A stretch of DNA of 64,000 nt from Corallium rubrum (GCA_964035015.1 OZ036010.1:8820120-8884119), one strand, 5' to 3'; shown: positions 1 to 11,985, counted from the stretch's first letter. Notes: generated by a model from the letters alone, not told the origin. Translations and numbers: made by a program.

Positions 1-181
1 AAATTAAACTAAAGGTGTCTAACAGTATATTTGCCAAGCACAGCTGTTAAAATAGTTACGGATGCTTTAGCACGAATTGTGAAAGCATACATCCCTGTCA
101 TTTGCATGTTAGATGCACATTATACTAATTTGAAGTGTTTGTGAGTTTTATTTAAAAAAAACTCAGTTCCATTCGATATAT

Positions 182-586
182 TTATTCGTTGTCGTTTTCG
201 GCTTGCACTACTGTACGCATTGCATCGATAACGATCCGTTCTGGGTTTGCACGGTGTATTGCCTCTCGTTGTCGTTCACCACATTTGTAGTCTACTTGGT
301 AGAATTTGACACGGTAATCTCGCAAGCTAACTGCGTGATTTTTTAACGATTCTTCTATGTCCGCAGACGGAATTGTTTTATAGAAGATGGTTTGTTGTTG
401 AGTCCTTTGAACAAGGGATCCCAAATGCTCGTCTACCAATTCATTCATTCGGATCATCATGGTTTCCGCATCTACTGCTTTACAATCTCTGTAAATCCTG
501 CGCGGAATTACAAATTCACCAGGATGAAGAAGAATTTTTCGGTAAATTTTTGAACTTTCCGTTGCACTCAAATCTTCTACGCAAAT
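182..586 (-). CDS. DUF3987-like gene, terminal exon
   Basis: A TAG acceptor (588-587) opens an exon reading ICVEDLSATESSKIYRK that runs about 134 residues to a TAA at 184-182. The segment ILLHPGEFVIPRRIYRD, followed by a helical, charged tail, resembles the small C-terminal domain often found after the ATPase part of DUF3987 proteins. A minus-strand AATAAA (153-148) follows. No homologue can be named from sight; the assignment leans on its position and matching splice phase. Confidence 0.45.
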   Translation of the reverse strand: MCVEDLSATESSKIYRKILLHPGEFVIPRRIYRDCKAVDAETMMIRMNELVDEHLGSLVQRTQQQTIFYKTIPSADIEESLKNHAVSLRDYRVKFYQVDYKCGERQREAIHRANPERIVIDAMRTVVQAENDNE

Positions 587-3500
587 CTATAATAAGTAAT
601 CATAAGTAAATAGTGGTATACGTATATAAGTAGTTATTCTACTTTCCAAACGACAAAATTCCAAAACGACACTTCTGTGTAACAACCTTATCAATACATT
701 ACGAACAGATACTGAATAGTCGTACAGTACATTATACTGGTTGCTTGTAAATCGTCGAAATCGGTAGCTTAGTGTTAAATTTCAAGTACTTCATATTATT
801 CTTTCGATGAATTGTTATCGGGCTTATAGAAGCGTAATTGAAGTCAAACAGGCAGAAATACAGTTGTACACTGAATTGTACTTTATCTTTTATACTTTAT
901 AATTGTCAATGCAGCGGGATATTTATCCGTTGAAAACGAAAGTGATATTACCGTAACTTCAACATCATCATCACAGCCATATGTAAAGGGAACTAAACCT
1001 TCTGAGGTATTTTTTCTTCCGAAAGATTATTTATCATCTAACATTGAAAAATTGAAAAAAATATAATTAGAGGTTAAGGCGCATGATCAAGGAGGGGAAC
1101 TGCACTTAAAATACAAGTAGGGTTCATATGACTGAACGATCTTACTGACTTAATGTTATTCCCGATGTTTCAGGGTTTCATTCAATTTAGTAAAGGAGAT
1201 ATAACAGTTGTAAATTTGTCGATTTTTGACGCCATTTTGACGCAGACGTGGTTTGTCAGTGGGCTCTCAAATATGACGTCACTTAGTGCTTCTTTCTCGT
1301 CATTCTCGATAGTGGTGTTTTGAAGGTAATTATATAATAGTGAATGTGTTGTCGTTCAACGCTCTTTGTAAGAGAATTAATCTAATTTAAGCGATGTATA
1401 CTGGATGAAAAAATTGATCTGCTCACAATTGCAAACTTTCAAACATAGTAAAAGTGAGATTTGGACAAGTTTGCAACAGGCGCAAGAGTGCAATTGCCGA
1501 ATTTGCATAATGCAAATTAAGTTCAAATAAAAAAAAGTGCAATTCCCGTTGTTGTCAACATTTACTATTTAATCACCTTCAAAAGTACACCACTGTCGAG
1601 AAAGAAGCACTTACTGAAGTTATATTAATTTGCATAATGCAAATTCGATGTTAATTGCAAATTCGGCAATTGCAACTTCGCACCAACCTCGTCCCCAGGG
1701 CATTTTGCCTCCACGTTGGGAGGTCGGCCCTGGCATCGGCTGGTCGATTCTATAATCGGATTGGCCGGTTTAAAAACTTGATTAATTCAGATACAGTGTA
1801 ATTTATTCATCAAAATATGAATTGCAATAAATCCACTCTGCGAAGTTCATCCAAAGAATTGTAACGATAGCTTTGGTTAAAGTCAAGAACAACATTAGAT
1901 ATATGTTTCTTCCCGACATTTAAATGTATCCTGGATAATCGTGGGGAGTATCATGATGAATAATACTAGCCAGTTGCATTTGGGATAAAGGTTCACATGA
2001 GGGATTCGGCAGAGCGTTAAATATTTCTTATTTATTATTCATGTATACGTATTATACAAAAACAAAACACAAAGACCGCATAAATGTTCTTGCCAAAACA
2101 CCCCAAAATTCTGGGTGTCACGTGACCAGCAGATGACAGGGCCATTTTCGCCGACCTCCCAACGTGGAGGCAAAATGCCCTGGGGACGAGGTTGACTTCG
2201 CACCAGTGCAAATTTCGTATCTGCAACATTTGCATAATATTTGCATCATGTTTGACGTACTTGCAAATGTTAGCGGCATGTTTGCAACCAAATTTGCCCT
2301 TTTTCTTCCCGTGGTAGTCAACATTTACTATATAATCACCTTCAAAAGTACACCACTGGCGAGAAAGAAGCACTTAGTGAAGTTATATTAATTTGAGAGG
2401 CCGCTGACAAGCATCGTCTGCATCATAATGGCGCCGAAAATCGACAAATTTACAAATTCAGTTAGCGATATCTCCTTTATTAAATTGAATGAAACTCTGA
2501 AACTTCGGGAATAATCTTAAGTCAGTAAGACCTTTCATATGAAAGTATTACGGTATTTTTTGTTACACGACCACGTTTTTAGAAGAATGGGTACTACTGG
2601 TTACACAGTGACATTTTTATGTAAGTAACTTCATATTCAAGACTATTATTGAGTTTAGGTTCGGGATAATTTGAGTATTGGTTTCTTGTCTTGTGGATGG
2701 ACTGGTTTATCTCAGTGTGTTTCCGTTACGACATCAGAAATACTCTAGTACCAGTCTTCAGACAGACGCGGTCGTGTTTCAAAAAGTTTAGCAGAAAAGG
2801 CCGAAAATTCGACATTCGGCAAATCATAAAAGCCCTACCAAGTGACTGATTGATTATTTCTGCGGATTTCAACTGAATTTTACCGAATCTAACGGGAAAT
2901 GAAATAATATTCGATCGAAAGGTTTAGTTGCCATATAACACCAGATATGTCAATCAATCATGAGATCCGTTTAAAAAATCATTGATAAGAAATTTAAAAT
3001 AAATTTATACTATCACAGAAAGTCATATGTAAGTTCATGGATTTATTCACTGTCGGTGTAGACATGTATAACAAAATTTAAAGTTTCACTATGATGAAAA
3101 AATCGTCAGTCTTTTTTTTATCTTATCATAAAGTACATTTGAAATGAGGGTGAACGACGTTTGTGGTTTGTCAATATCTCCTCTCCTTCAGGAGACATTC
3201 ACGTTTTGGCAATATGCAAATTTATGGCTGATGACGTCATTTTCTCCAAACGAGCGAAATGAAAATCGTAAAATAAGGAATATCTCTGGAAATAAACAAT
3301 AGAATGTGCTTAAACTTTGTATGCTTATAGTATCTAATAAAATACACTTCTCTGTGGAACTTTTGTGTTTGCCATGGTAAGCGCATGCTCTCAGGTTACT
3401 CTAAACCTTAAAAAGGGAATTATCATTTTTGCTTCATTGTTTAAAAATAGAAAGATTTAAACGTTTGAATTACAATGCCTACATAAGCCATAATCGTCAC

Positions 3501-6500
3501 ATTCATTCGCTGGAGTAAACGCTACTTGATTGCTGATAAATAAGAAAATTTAATTTTATCATTGGAGGGGGCCAGGAACCAGCAGTTTCCACGAAAACAA
3601 CTAAAGTTCCACAGTGAAACGTATTTTATTTAATTCTATAAGCATGCAAAATTTGAGCACTTTCTATTGTTTATTTCTAGAGATATTCCTAATTTTACGA
3701 TTTTCATTTCGCTCGTTTGGAGAAAAGACGTCATCAGCCATATAATTTGCACATTTCAAAAACGTGAATATCTCTTGAACGAGATGAGATATTTACAAAC
3801 CACAAACGCCGTTCCTCCTCATTTTAAATGTACTTTATGTAATATGTAAAGGCCGACAACGAGGACTAGACCGGGTTTTCAAGTACGAGGAATTCGTTCC
3901 AGTCCGAGGCGAAGCCTCGGACTGGAATGAATTCCGAGTACTTGAAAACTCGGTATAGTCCGAATTGGAGGCCTTTACATGACTTCTCAAAATCACTTAG
4001 TGTATATTCCCAAAATGAATTAGTGCATTAGTAATTAGTGTATGGATGAATAACCGATTGTGTGAAGTAATATTTCAAGTCCAAGGACTTGAAATATTAT
4101 TTCCAGTCCTTGGACTGGAAATAATATTTCAAGTCCTCTGCCCAGTACTTCCCTGGTATTTCAAGTCCCTTCACGTGGTGCAATCCAGCGCTTCTGATTG
4201 ATTGATTATCTCATGAATTATTAATGAGTTTGAGAAGATTAGATAAAAAAAAGACTGACGATTTTTCATCTTAGTGACACTTTAAGGTAATTCCAAGCGG
4301 CCAAATATTAAAGTTGTGAACGAATATTTTTAACAAAAGGAAAACATATCGGATATATACTTACACCTTTCAGCACTGCTTTCACATCCACAGAGTATTC
4401 GTTCATAGCAATTGCTCGGTGCATGTTCTCCTGGCTGATTTCAGGTGGCAGAGGAACATTTGGCAATATTGATCCAAGTGCTTTGTCAATTGCGTGGAAC
4501 AATACTTGAAGGATGACGGCTAACCGAATTATATGTTTGGTATCCTTTGAAGAAGAAGAACCTTCACCGGCTCCCCTCTCTCCCTCGAATTTCAAATTTT
4601 GCTCTTCAAACACTTGGGCACAGTAATTGTTGTATACGGTCTTTGCTGCCTCAGAAAGTTCATATATCCTGGTCTCTCCGCTTTGATGTAGATGGTAGAT
4701 ATTATCAAATACACGTGACAACTCTGTCAATTGTGTCAGTTCAAGTTGGTCGATGAATTGTTGAACTTCATTAGGTGGAAGTAGATGTGGCTTTGGAGCT
4801 GCAATCAGTATTCTTTCCAAGAGACCATCACCAGCTTCAGACATTTTAACAAAAACGCCTTCCGCAAGGAAGGAGCGTGGCTGACTAGCCCCACAAAATG
4901 CAACGCCAGTTTCTTTCGGACCGTCACGTTTACCCTGTCTCCCTTTCGTCATCAGCCAAGCCAAGCCAAGGCAGGGGCGGCGCGGAGCGTAAATTTTTTG
5001 GTATTAGTTGTGGTATATAAGGTAGGGGTGTGTGGGGGTATCCACCCCCAAAAAAATTTTGAAATCTAGAGGTTCTGAAATGCAATTTCCAGCATTCTAC
5101 AGAAGATATTCTTTGAAAAAATCAAGCAAGATGAAGATCTAAATGCCAAGTATTTTACGCAGTTCGATGACTTCACGCCCAAATTAACGGAAACATCCAT
5201 TGAATTATGTCTGTCTATGACTGTGATGTGATTTAGTGATTAATAATATTGTAGCGGTAGATTCCTTATATTCAAACTGCGCAAACGGTAAGTCTACTTT
5301 AAAGATATTACGTTTTTAAAATTGTGGGAATTGGGGCCAAATCGGAAATCAGGATTGAATGTCAATATGTGACATTGAGAAACCCGTTGGATTGTTGGAA
5401 ATGCAAACATAATGGCAATGCATAACAAACTTGTTCACTGTTCTCTTACTTAGTTTTTAAGTTTACACTTAACAGTTGTGACTCGATAGTAAAGAAAAAA
5501 GTTTTGAAACATCCCAGCGATATCTTGGCTGCAGTGGCGAGGCGTGTGGCCATAGCTTGCGTGATGCGCCGACAATACATATGATCAGCGCAACGTCTGC
5601 CTGCCTTTGCGAACGCCAGGCGGTCAAGGTATTAGAATCGCAAAACTAATACCTTGTAGGATTGCGTTCTTAGATATACAAATATTCGCATCGTTCTTAC
5701 CTTTGAAGGAGGAGTTATGCCTTTATTTTGTTAAATATGGATTCAAGAAGGTTTTCCTTTCGTCAGATAAGTTCTAGTCGCCATATCAAAGCTTCAAAAT
5801 TGCTATAAATAATTGCTCTTTGTTTCCATATTATTGAAGTATTTGAACTCCAGTGTTGGGAGCTTTTCCTTGTGAAATAGGCGATACAGCCGATACTACA
5901 TGGATGATTTATATATTGAGATGTTATATATCGTTATTGTAATGAAGTGAAAAGAATTGCAGACTTCTGGCTGCGAAATAAAAGCAGTTTTAAATCGAAA
6001 TAGTAAAGCGTCTGACTTTAAAATATAAATATTGTACCACCTGTGGTGAAATTTAACACCGAAAATCCACGTTTCTTGTCAAGCCAAGGTATTAGTTTTG
6101 AGATTCTAATACCTTGAGGTCTAAGCCTTTCAAACACTCGTCGCTAAAGTCGAAGGACGTTGCGCGCGTCAGCGAGGACGGTATGGTACTGTGGAATACT
6201 AAACTTTTTAGCGCTTAGCGACTAGATAAATGAAATCAAACCATTCCGTCTCTGTTCTGTAAGAATAAGTACTTTCTGATGGAATAATTATATTATTTTA
6301 CAATTCATTTCAATCTGGAGAAAAAAAGGTATTAGACTAATACCTTTAATACCTTAGCGCGCCGCCACTGAGCCAAGGTTTGCCATCGTGGAACTTACAC
6401 ATCAGTTCACTGTTTAGCTCCTTCCCGTTATCGCGTCCGTTACATGAAAGTAATTTCTGAAAAAATGCATGAGCTTCGTCTTTGGCCAAGAGTCCCTGTC

Positions 6501-6921
6501 CTTTGGTTGTTTTGAGGTGTTCGTACAACCCATTGCGTGAACTATCTTCAACAACAATCACGGTATTCTGTTTCTCTTCCACGTATTCAATTATAGGATC
6601 GATTGATAAACTAAAAGCAGTCGACTTATTTGACCCAGATTCTGCCAGAAACAGAGTGTAAATATTTACCGGTTCTGGGTAGAGACTTGATGCCTTAACC
6701 TTCGTCTTCGGTGAAATAAGAGCGGAGATAGCACTAAGTAATGGCCACAAAACGAATTCTTTGACGACGTTCCTTGCCATTGAAAATTTTACCAACCAAT
6801 TCACAAAGCTATCCAGAGCCGCGTCTGACCATGGAAATTGGATTTTCTTTGCTTGGGAATGTATTTCGTCGATGTTTTTCACTGAAGTCTTTGCTCGCTT
6901 AGTGCTATTGGTCTGCGACAT
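182..6921 (-). CDS. DUF3987-like P-loop protein gene, three exons recognised
   Basis: Three minus-strand coding blocks read in order as parts of one protein: 6921-6353, about 4945-4365 and 586-182. The first carries a P-loop-like AESGSNKST and a following AKDEAH acidic motif. The second carries GASQPRSFL and a glycine-leucine-rich GDGLLERILIAAPKP stretch. The third looks like a winged-helix-like tail. This order matches the DUF3987 family (ATPase/helicase-like proteins of phages and many invertebrate genomes). The donor after AVLKG (4364, GTAAGT) and the acceptor before ICVED (587) are in the same phase, which supports the last splice. Between 4945 and 6353 at least one exon may be missing or unrecognised. 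AATAAA on the minus strand (153-148) lies about 30 nt past the stop. The role is unknown; the gene could be transposon-derived. Family assignment is from motifs only. Confidence 0.5.
601..1119. other. Intronic AT-rich DNA, nothing recognised
   Basis: This stretch lies in the last intron of the DUF3987-like gene. No coding block, RNA gene or long repeat was seen in it. Confidence 0.4.
1124..2545. mobile_element. Foldback (inverted-repeat) element with ~215-bp arms
   Basis: The left arm (about 1124-1340) and the reverse complement of the right arm (about 2330-2545) match over roughly 215 bp with scattered differences; shared words include GGAGATAT and TTCATTCAATTTA. An inner part (about 1550-1640) is also repeated directly at about 2318-2395 (CACCTTCAAAAGTACACCAC). 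No coding capacity is visible. It is an old non-autonomous element, later hit by the 511-bp MITE. Exact ends were not resolved. Confidence 0.6.
1684..2194. mobile_element. 511-bp MITE with 45-bp TIRs and 9-bp TSD
   Basis: The ends begin CAACCTCGTCCCCAGGG, and the terminal inverted repeats match perfectly for 45 bp. ACTTCGCAC flanks both sides directly (1675-1683 and 2195-2203), a clean 9-bp target duplication. The interior has no ORF of note. A 9-bp duplication fits Mutator-like or P-like transposases, but no superfamily can be fixed from sequence alone. It sits inside the older foldback element. Confidence 0.85.
3844..3980. repeat. 137-bp hairpin (palindromic MITE)
   Basis: The outer ends are ATGTAAAGGCC and GGCCTTTACAT; the centre is GTCCGAGGCGAAGCCTCGGAC-like, written here as CCGAGGC, GAA, GCCTCGG. 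Almost the whole segment folds on itself with a few mismatches. It is inserted in the right arm of the surrounding foldback element. Confidence 0.7.
3981..4232. repeat. Inverted-repeat insert with internal palindromes
   Basis: The ends carry CTTCTCAAA and TTTGAGAAG. Inside, at about 4070-4142, are paired palindromes built on AATATTTCAAGTCC and ATTTCCAGTCC. Together with the 137-bp hairpin it makes up the whole interruption of the foldback arm. Confidence 0.45.
4365..4945 (-). CDS. DUF3987-like gene, middle exon
   Basis: The frame is open from about 4964. The 5' limit is not certain; an AG near 4940 is the likeliest acceptor. The encoded stretch TGVAFCGASQPRSFL followed by GLLERILIAAPKPHL fits the conserved 'QP' and 'GLL-R' segments of DUF3987 proteins. 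It then becomes helical and carries a low-complexity GAGEGSSSS insert. The exon ends AVLKG at a strong GTAAGT donor (4364-4359), in phase 0 with the acceptor of the final exon. No stops interrupt it. Confidence 0.5.
5624..6356. repeat. Three AAGGTATTAG palindromes around an exon end
   Basis: Near 5625-5656 and 6084-6117 the word CAAGGTATTAG is followed about 10 bp later by CTAATACCTTG, and the two copies are themselves in inverted orientation. A third, shorter version lies at about 6327-6356, overlapping the possible donor of the P-loop exon. The first two could be the ends of an approximately 490-bp element. No target duplication was seen. Confidence 0.5.
6353..6921 (-). CDS. DUF3987-like gene, N-terminal exon with P-loop
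   Basis: The exon starts at an ATG (6921-6919) reading MSQTNSTKRAK and stays open to a possible GT donor at 6352. It encodes about 190 residues. Around residue 95 is AESGSNKST, a Walker-A-like loop that lacks the usual glycine just before the lysine. About 60 residues later is GLLAKDEAHAFF, a good Walker-B candidate. A hydrophobic strand (NIYTLFLAES) leads into the P-loop, as in this ATPase fold. Upstream methionines in the same frame exist (to 6960) and cannot be excluded. The donor lies inside an AATACCTT repeat that recurs nearby, so a mobile element may have trimmed or replaced the natural exon end. Confidence 0.5.
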
Positions 6922-7433
6922 CTGAAGGAAATATGTTTGTCTATTACCAGCATGTAGCAAATAAAATCGTCATTTGTTACCGCTTTCCCGCGCAAAATAC
7001 CCAAATACGGAACCCTTAGTACGACAGTAATATTATAAGTTTTCAACAACAATTGTATCAAACTTAAATTGTATTTGTATATACGATACTAAAACGCAAA
7101 TTCTTTTGAGACTGAAGTACTGACTTATATTTAAGAATATTTTTGTATAGAGCAAAGAGGCTGTTTTGATTATACCCTTGGGTCTGCAAACTATTAATTT
7201 TTTGTTTTGCATGAACAATTCTTTTGTTTCGAAGGACGTCGCCGGGCGAACTAATTTTTTTTTGGGGGGCCACACCTTTTTCGCTCGAAACGTTAGACTC
7301 CCACGTTCTCTGTTTCGGCAGTATATCTAACCTTACTATATTTCGATTAACCATTAAAGAGTTCTGCTCCCCTATTGGCTAAAACTTTCTGCAATTACAA
7401 ATACAATTACAGTACTACAATTACACAGCTTAG

Positions 7434-8105
7434 AATGGCTCCATACAGTTTCTTGGAAAATGGAAAATACAAGTTTGAGAGTCCAAAACAAGTGCATAAA
7501 CAATTTGGAAAAAGAATAGAACTAAATGTTATGCATAGTTAAACATTCTGACAATCAAAAACTGTTACCAAATAAATAGTAATAGTTGTTGTTATGGCAA
7601 CAATGACGTTTCAAAATGACTGCCAATTACTCTTCAAACTAATTTAATTCGAAAAAAACGTTGGTGAACCCCACTTTGTTTTTCATTAAAACTTTTCTTG
7701 AAGTATAAGTAATCAATAGTCCGATTTTAAAAAAATTTTGTAGAACCAAATTTTCTAAAAATTAACAAACATGATTTTTCCGGGGTAAAAATATTCGTTA
7801 TACATTTTTTTTTAAATCGGCCTATTGGTTACTCATACTTCAAGAAAAGTTTTAATGAAAAATAAATTGGGGGTCACCAAAGTTTTTTTTCGAATTAAAT
7901 TACTTTGAAGAGTAATTGGCAGCCATTTTGAAACGTCATTGTTGCCATGGTAACAACTGTTGGTATTTATTTGGTAGCAGTTTTTGATTGTCAGACTGTT
8001 TAATTATGCATAACATTTAGTTTTATTTTTTAATTGTTTATGTAATTGTTTTTGGACTCTCAAACTTGTATTTTCCATTTTTCTAGAAACTGTATGGAGC
8101 CACCT
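7434..8105. mobile_element. TTAA-flanked foldback MITE, copy 1
   Basis: The arms (about 7434-7675 and 7865-8105) are reverse complements, running from the degraded end AATGGCTCCA to TGGAGCCACC. The right end is followed by TTAA (8106-8109); the left flank is TTAG, probably a mutated TTAA. It is the same family as the copy at 25351-26012. TTAA duplications are typical of piggyBac and Kolobok elements; no transposase is present. Confidence 0.75.
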
Positions 8106-8109
8106 TAAT

Positions 8110-9570
8110 TTGAACCTTTTTAGGTAATTATGTTACAAGTAAATGTAAGTAAAAAAATTCTGATAATTAAATTAAAATAAATCACCAAATTTATGAGCAT
8201 TGCTCTAAATGAAATGATATTACCAATATGTGTTTCCAATGGTCCAGCACATATACTTGGGTCTGCATCAGTCGTTTCCAATCTTTAGTAATTTTTCGTA
8301 TAAGAACATGCTTCATTTGTCAGGCTAAAGTGGTTCTCATATATTAGGAGTTTTATTGGTCAAATTTCAGCCTGGAGGTTCTTAATCGGCAGTTTCTTTT
8401 ATGCTTGTTTACTGTAGTTTGTACGGTCAAGGCAGAGTTAGTACCTTTTTAATTCTCTTTCCGAAACATTGTACCGGGCGAGATTTCGCTAAAGGAGTGA
8501 TTAGGAAATCACACAAAACAACAAAACCACCGACACCACCGATGTCCGAAAAAATATCAAGACCGTTTTAAAGCAATATTAGTGAGATCTGAATAGGATA
8601 TCTGAATAGGAATAGACTGTTTAATCAGATAATATTTACTAAATATCGTTGAAACGCGTGATTTGGTAACCACTCCTTTATGTCAAAAACAACTATCGTT
8701 GCCAAGAACTTTTACATCCTGTGGGCGCGAATCGCCTGAAACTGCTATAACGTAAAAAGCATTAAATTAGGTGATACTAACAAAACCATCTGAACAACCA
8801 CACATTTGTTCCCATTAAAATGTTTGCCAGTTGACAGTACTCAAAAAGAAAATGTGGATCTAAAAAGTTTGAAATGCGTACTAACTTTGCCGCAAACAAC
8901 ACCTGGATAGAAATCCAATGTCAAACAGAATCCAAATGAATCTACTTCGGTAGACGCGGTGCGTAGATTAAATCGAACAGTACAAAAGAATTCCTGACTA
9001 CAATGTCATAACAATTTAATAAGTCAAACAATGGGATATATACAAGTCTTGGTTACTGACGATAGTTGAGTATTAACTGTAGAATGATTGACGATACAAC
9101 GATTTGTAGAATTAAGGTAGTTGAATTGGCAAGATGTCGTATAGACGAACTATAGATGTACATATCGAGGTGTATCAGGATAAGATTTATCGGTTCGAAC
9201 CAGAATATGACAATTGAAATAGAAACTATAGTACATACAATTAACAAAACAAGAGAATACTACAAACATAACAATTACAACTAATACGTACTTGATAATG
9301 ATTATGCGATCGATTTTTGGGAAAGCAAATTCGAAATAAAGCTTATGATTTTAGCTTCCTTTTAGACTTCGCGCAAACTGACGATAACTAAGGAATACCA
9401 GTAAGGAAATCAGTATGCAAATTATGAAACGGCGCGAATATTCTATAACGCCCATTTTCAAAAGGGACAAACTTCGACTAAACAAAGGTTATAGCAATAA
9501 CATAACAATATTAGCCATAGTACTCACTTTGGTTTGCACACGCACCAGACTTTAGTACCACACGTAGATA
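8110..9570. other. Unique-looking AT-rich DNA, nothing recognised
   Basis: No coding block, RNA gene or clear repeat was recognised across this 1.4-kb stretch. Confidence 0.4.
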
Positions 9571-9571
9571 A

Positions 9572-9751
9572 GCTTCTCTTCTCTTCTCTTCTCTTCTCTT
9601 CTCTTCTCTTCTCTTCTCTTCTCTTCTCTTCTCTTCTCTTCTCTTCTCTTCTCTTCTCTTCTCTTCTCTTCTCTTCTCTTCTCTTCTCTTCTCTTCTCTT
9701 CTCTTCTCTTCTCTTCTCTTCTCTTCTCTTCTCTTCTCTTCTCTTCTCTTC
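9572..9751. repeat. (TTCTC)n pentanucleotide microsatellite
   Basis: About 36 uninterrupted copies of TTCTC. One strand is pure pyrimidine and the other pure purine. Open frames through it are artefacts of the repeat. Confidence 0.97.
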
Positions 9752-10078
9752 TGAATAGAATATAGCTTTGGACGGTTCCAAAAACAACAGTTGCTTACTC
9801 ACAAGCGTTCACATTAGAAAACTGAAGTTAACTGGTTGAGTAAGGTGTATATGTGTGGAATCATACCGGAATTTGAATGCGATCTAGATGCCTACGTTTT
9901 TCCTAACGGACATTGTTTGGCTGGGTTAGGCAACCGCGTTTGCGCATTTAGAGACCAAAACGTGCGTCTTTCGATGGGAAAATTCACCTAGTGACGAAAA
10001 TGAGGAAGATTTTGTTTGTCTTCCCACGAAAATATTTTAGAAAAACATCCTTTGCGTTTTGACCTTCCGTTTCGAAAC

Positions 10079-10087
<9 letters not shown>

Positions 10088-10151
<64 letters not shown>
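10088..10151. repeat. (AT)n microsatellite
   Basis: About 32 uninterrupted AT dinucleotides. A second short AT run follows the SINE at about 10464-10479. Confidence 0.95.
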
Positions 10152-10154
<3 letters not shown>

Positions 10155-10257
10155 TCTATGTAATCGAGTGAAATGCCCAATATCATTTATAATATACCCA
10201 ATTCTCTCCTGGCATTACCACCTTATTATATATACAGAACTCACGATCAAGCTCTCG

Positions 10258-10415
10258 GCAACGGCCTCCGTGGCTCAGAGCATTGCACTAGAATCGCAAG
10301 GTCGTGGGTTCAATTCCTGCCGGAGGGCCTGTGTAGTTGCATTTTTCGCAACTGCTCCCGGTTTGGTCTTCAAATGTATATATTCTACACTCGAATTTTC
10401 CTTCACCCTAAATCC
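10258..10415 (+). mobile_element. tRNA-derived SINE
   Basis: The 5' part, starting GGCCTCCGTGGCTCAGAGC, has a tRNA-like A box, and GGTTCAATTCC is a B box. Together these form a damaged cloverleaf with a shortened D loop, and GGAGGGCC closes the acceptor stem. The tail (GTAGTTGCATTTTTCGCAAC) is SINE body. It is flanked by nearly identical direct repeats of about 47 bp (10151-10198 and 10420-10467), far longer than a usual target duplication, so this may be part of a tandem copy. Confidence 0.7.
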
Positions 10416-10479
10416 TTAGAACATCCTATGTAATCGAGTGAAATGCCCAATATCATTTATAATATATATATATATATTG

Positions 10480-11985
10480 TCCCCCCAGTCTAAAAAGTGC
10501 TCTGCGGCCCCTGAAATTCCCACAACACTGACGTTTCAAGAAATTTCACCGAAAATAACAAACTGAAAACTATTATCTTTTATAGTCGTTGTTTCCATGG
10601 CAACGATCTTTAGTAGGTTAATCACAACAAAACAGTGTGATCGTCTCGCCCCCGGGGAAACCCGCGGGAATTTGACTTCTCAAAAAAATTTGGTCAAATG
10701 TCCCATCGTCTATATAGGGCGTCAAAGCTCCATCAAAATATTTCTTTGAAATATTTCATCATATTGTTTTTTATTAATATTACCTTTATTGGACATGTGT
10801 AATTGTGTATTAAAAACCAGCTTATAGACACGACTATAGGTTAGGTCGTATCATCAAACTATTTTAAAGAAGATAGATCTTTAAACAGACTTTAAACAAA
10901 GGCATTTTCAAAAGTGAAGAGATGGCTAGATTGTGGCGATCTGACCGACTTTTTTTCAAAGTCAAATGCCCGACTGGGTGAGATTGATTAACATCAAATT
11001 CCCGCCTATACGGAGCTCGTGCATCTTGGGTGGGGTGATCGCAGTTGGATTCGACTCGTACATAATGGTTGAAAGAAACTTGGCTTCATTTAACCTTAAT
11101 TGGCGATATTTAGGTAGCATTCTTATATAACGGCTTAGCAATAACGAAAGTGACAAGAGATGGGATCAGTTCACTTGTTTATTAATACAAAACTGTCAGA
11201 AAATAGATCAGTTTCCCATGTAGGAGTTTATAACGTTTACTCCGTAAACATTACAAAGAAATTGTTAATTGCGAGTTATAGTTCTATCCACCAGTTCTTG
11301 CGCTGTTAGGGTAGTTAGCGGTCGTGGTTTACGGCGGTATGTTCACGCATGAGTACACGCCGTCATTAATTCGGCTAATTAAAACGTAAAATACTCAAAT
11401 CTGCAACATTCAGAAACATATAAACCTTTTAACTCATTAAGGGACAAGGGCGCACTTTACATTTTATTCTGGCTAACGCCAGACGATTTTATTCACCTAA
11501 GGGGCCGATTACATGAGCCGAGAATCTCACTGTGGTTTTGAAACTCGCATAAACTAAATGTACAAAGAAGAATTGATTTATTTTAGATGTAAATTCATCC
11601 TAACGATGATTCAAATCTCCTTTTTCGACCGAGGAAACAATTTCGTGACACGAGTCAGCCCTGACAGTGACAAAAAATATCCGACACTAATAGAGTTCAA
11701 TACATCTACATTCATCAATATCTGCACAAATATTCGTCAAAAACTTAACGATACCAGTACTCGTTCCATTCGTCACGATATATATCGTGACTGAACGTTC
11801 AGAGTTCAAACTATTCTATTTTGTGTTTGCATTCTCGACATTTATTTGCGCAAAACTGGGAAACGACTACTAAACGCCTGGCTCAGGCTAGCTGGTTGGC
11901 TATCTTGGTTAAAAAACGAGTACACTCATTGACTCAAAGCAAAAATAGTGCGGTATTGACGGTATTCCAATACGTTTAATTCCGT
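10480..11985. other. Non-coding stretch, nothing recognised
   Basis: AT-rich DNA with no supportable gene. Short open frames here have no recognisable motif. Confidence 0.35.

Larger units (their letters stand above)
3080..4285. mobile_element. Foldback element with an arm interrupted by other repeats
   Basis: The left arm (about 3080-3375) is matched in reverse complement by about 3590-3843 and again by about 4235-4285. Shared words include AATCGTCAGTC, CGCTCGTTTGGAGAAAA and ATTGTTTATTTC. The 3844-4232 stretch breaks the right arm and is therefore a later insertion. It lies in the intron of the DUF3987-like gene. No coding potential was seen. Confidence 0.6.
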
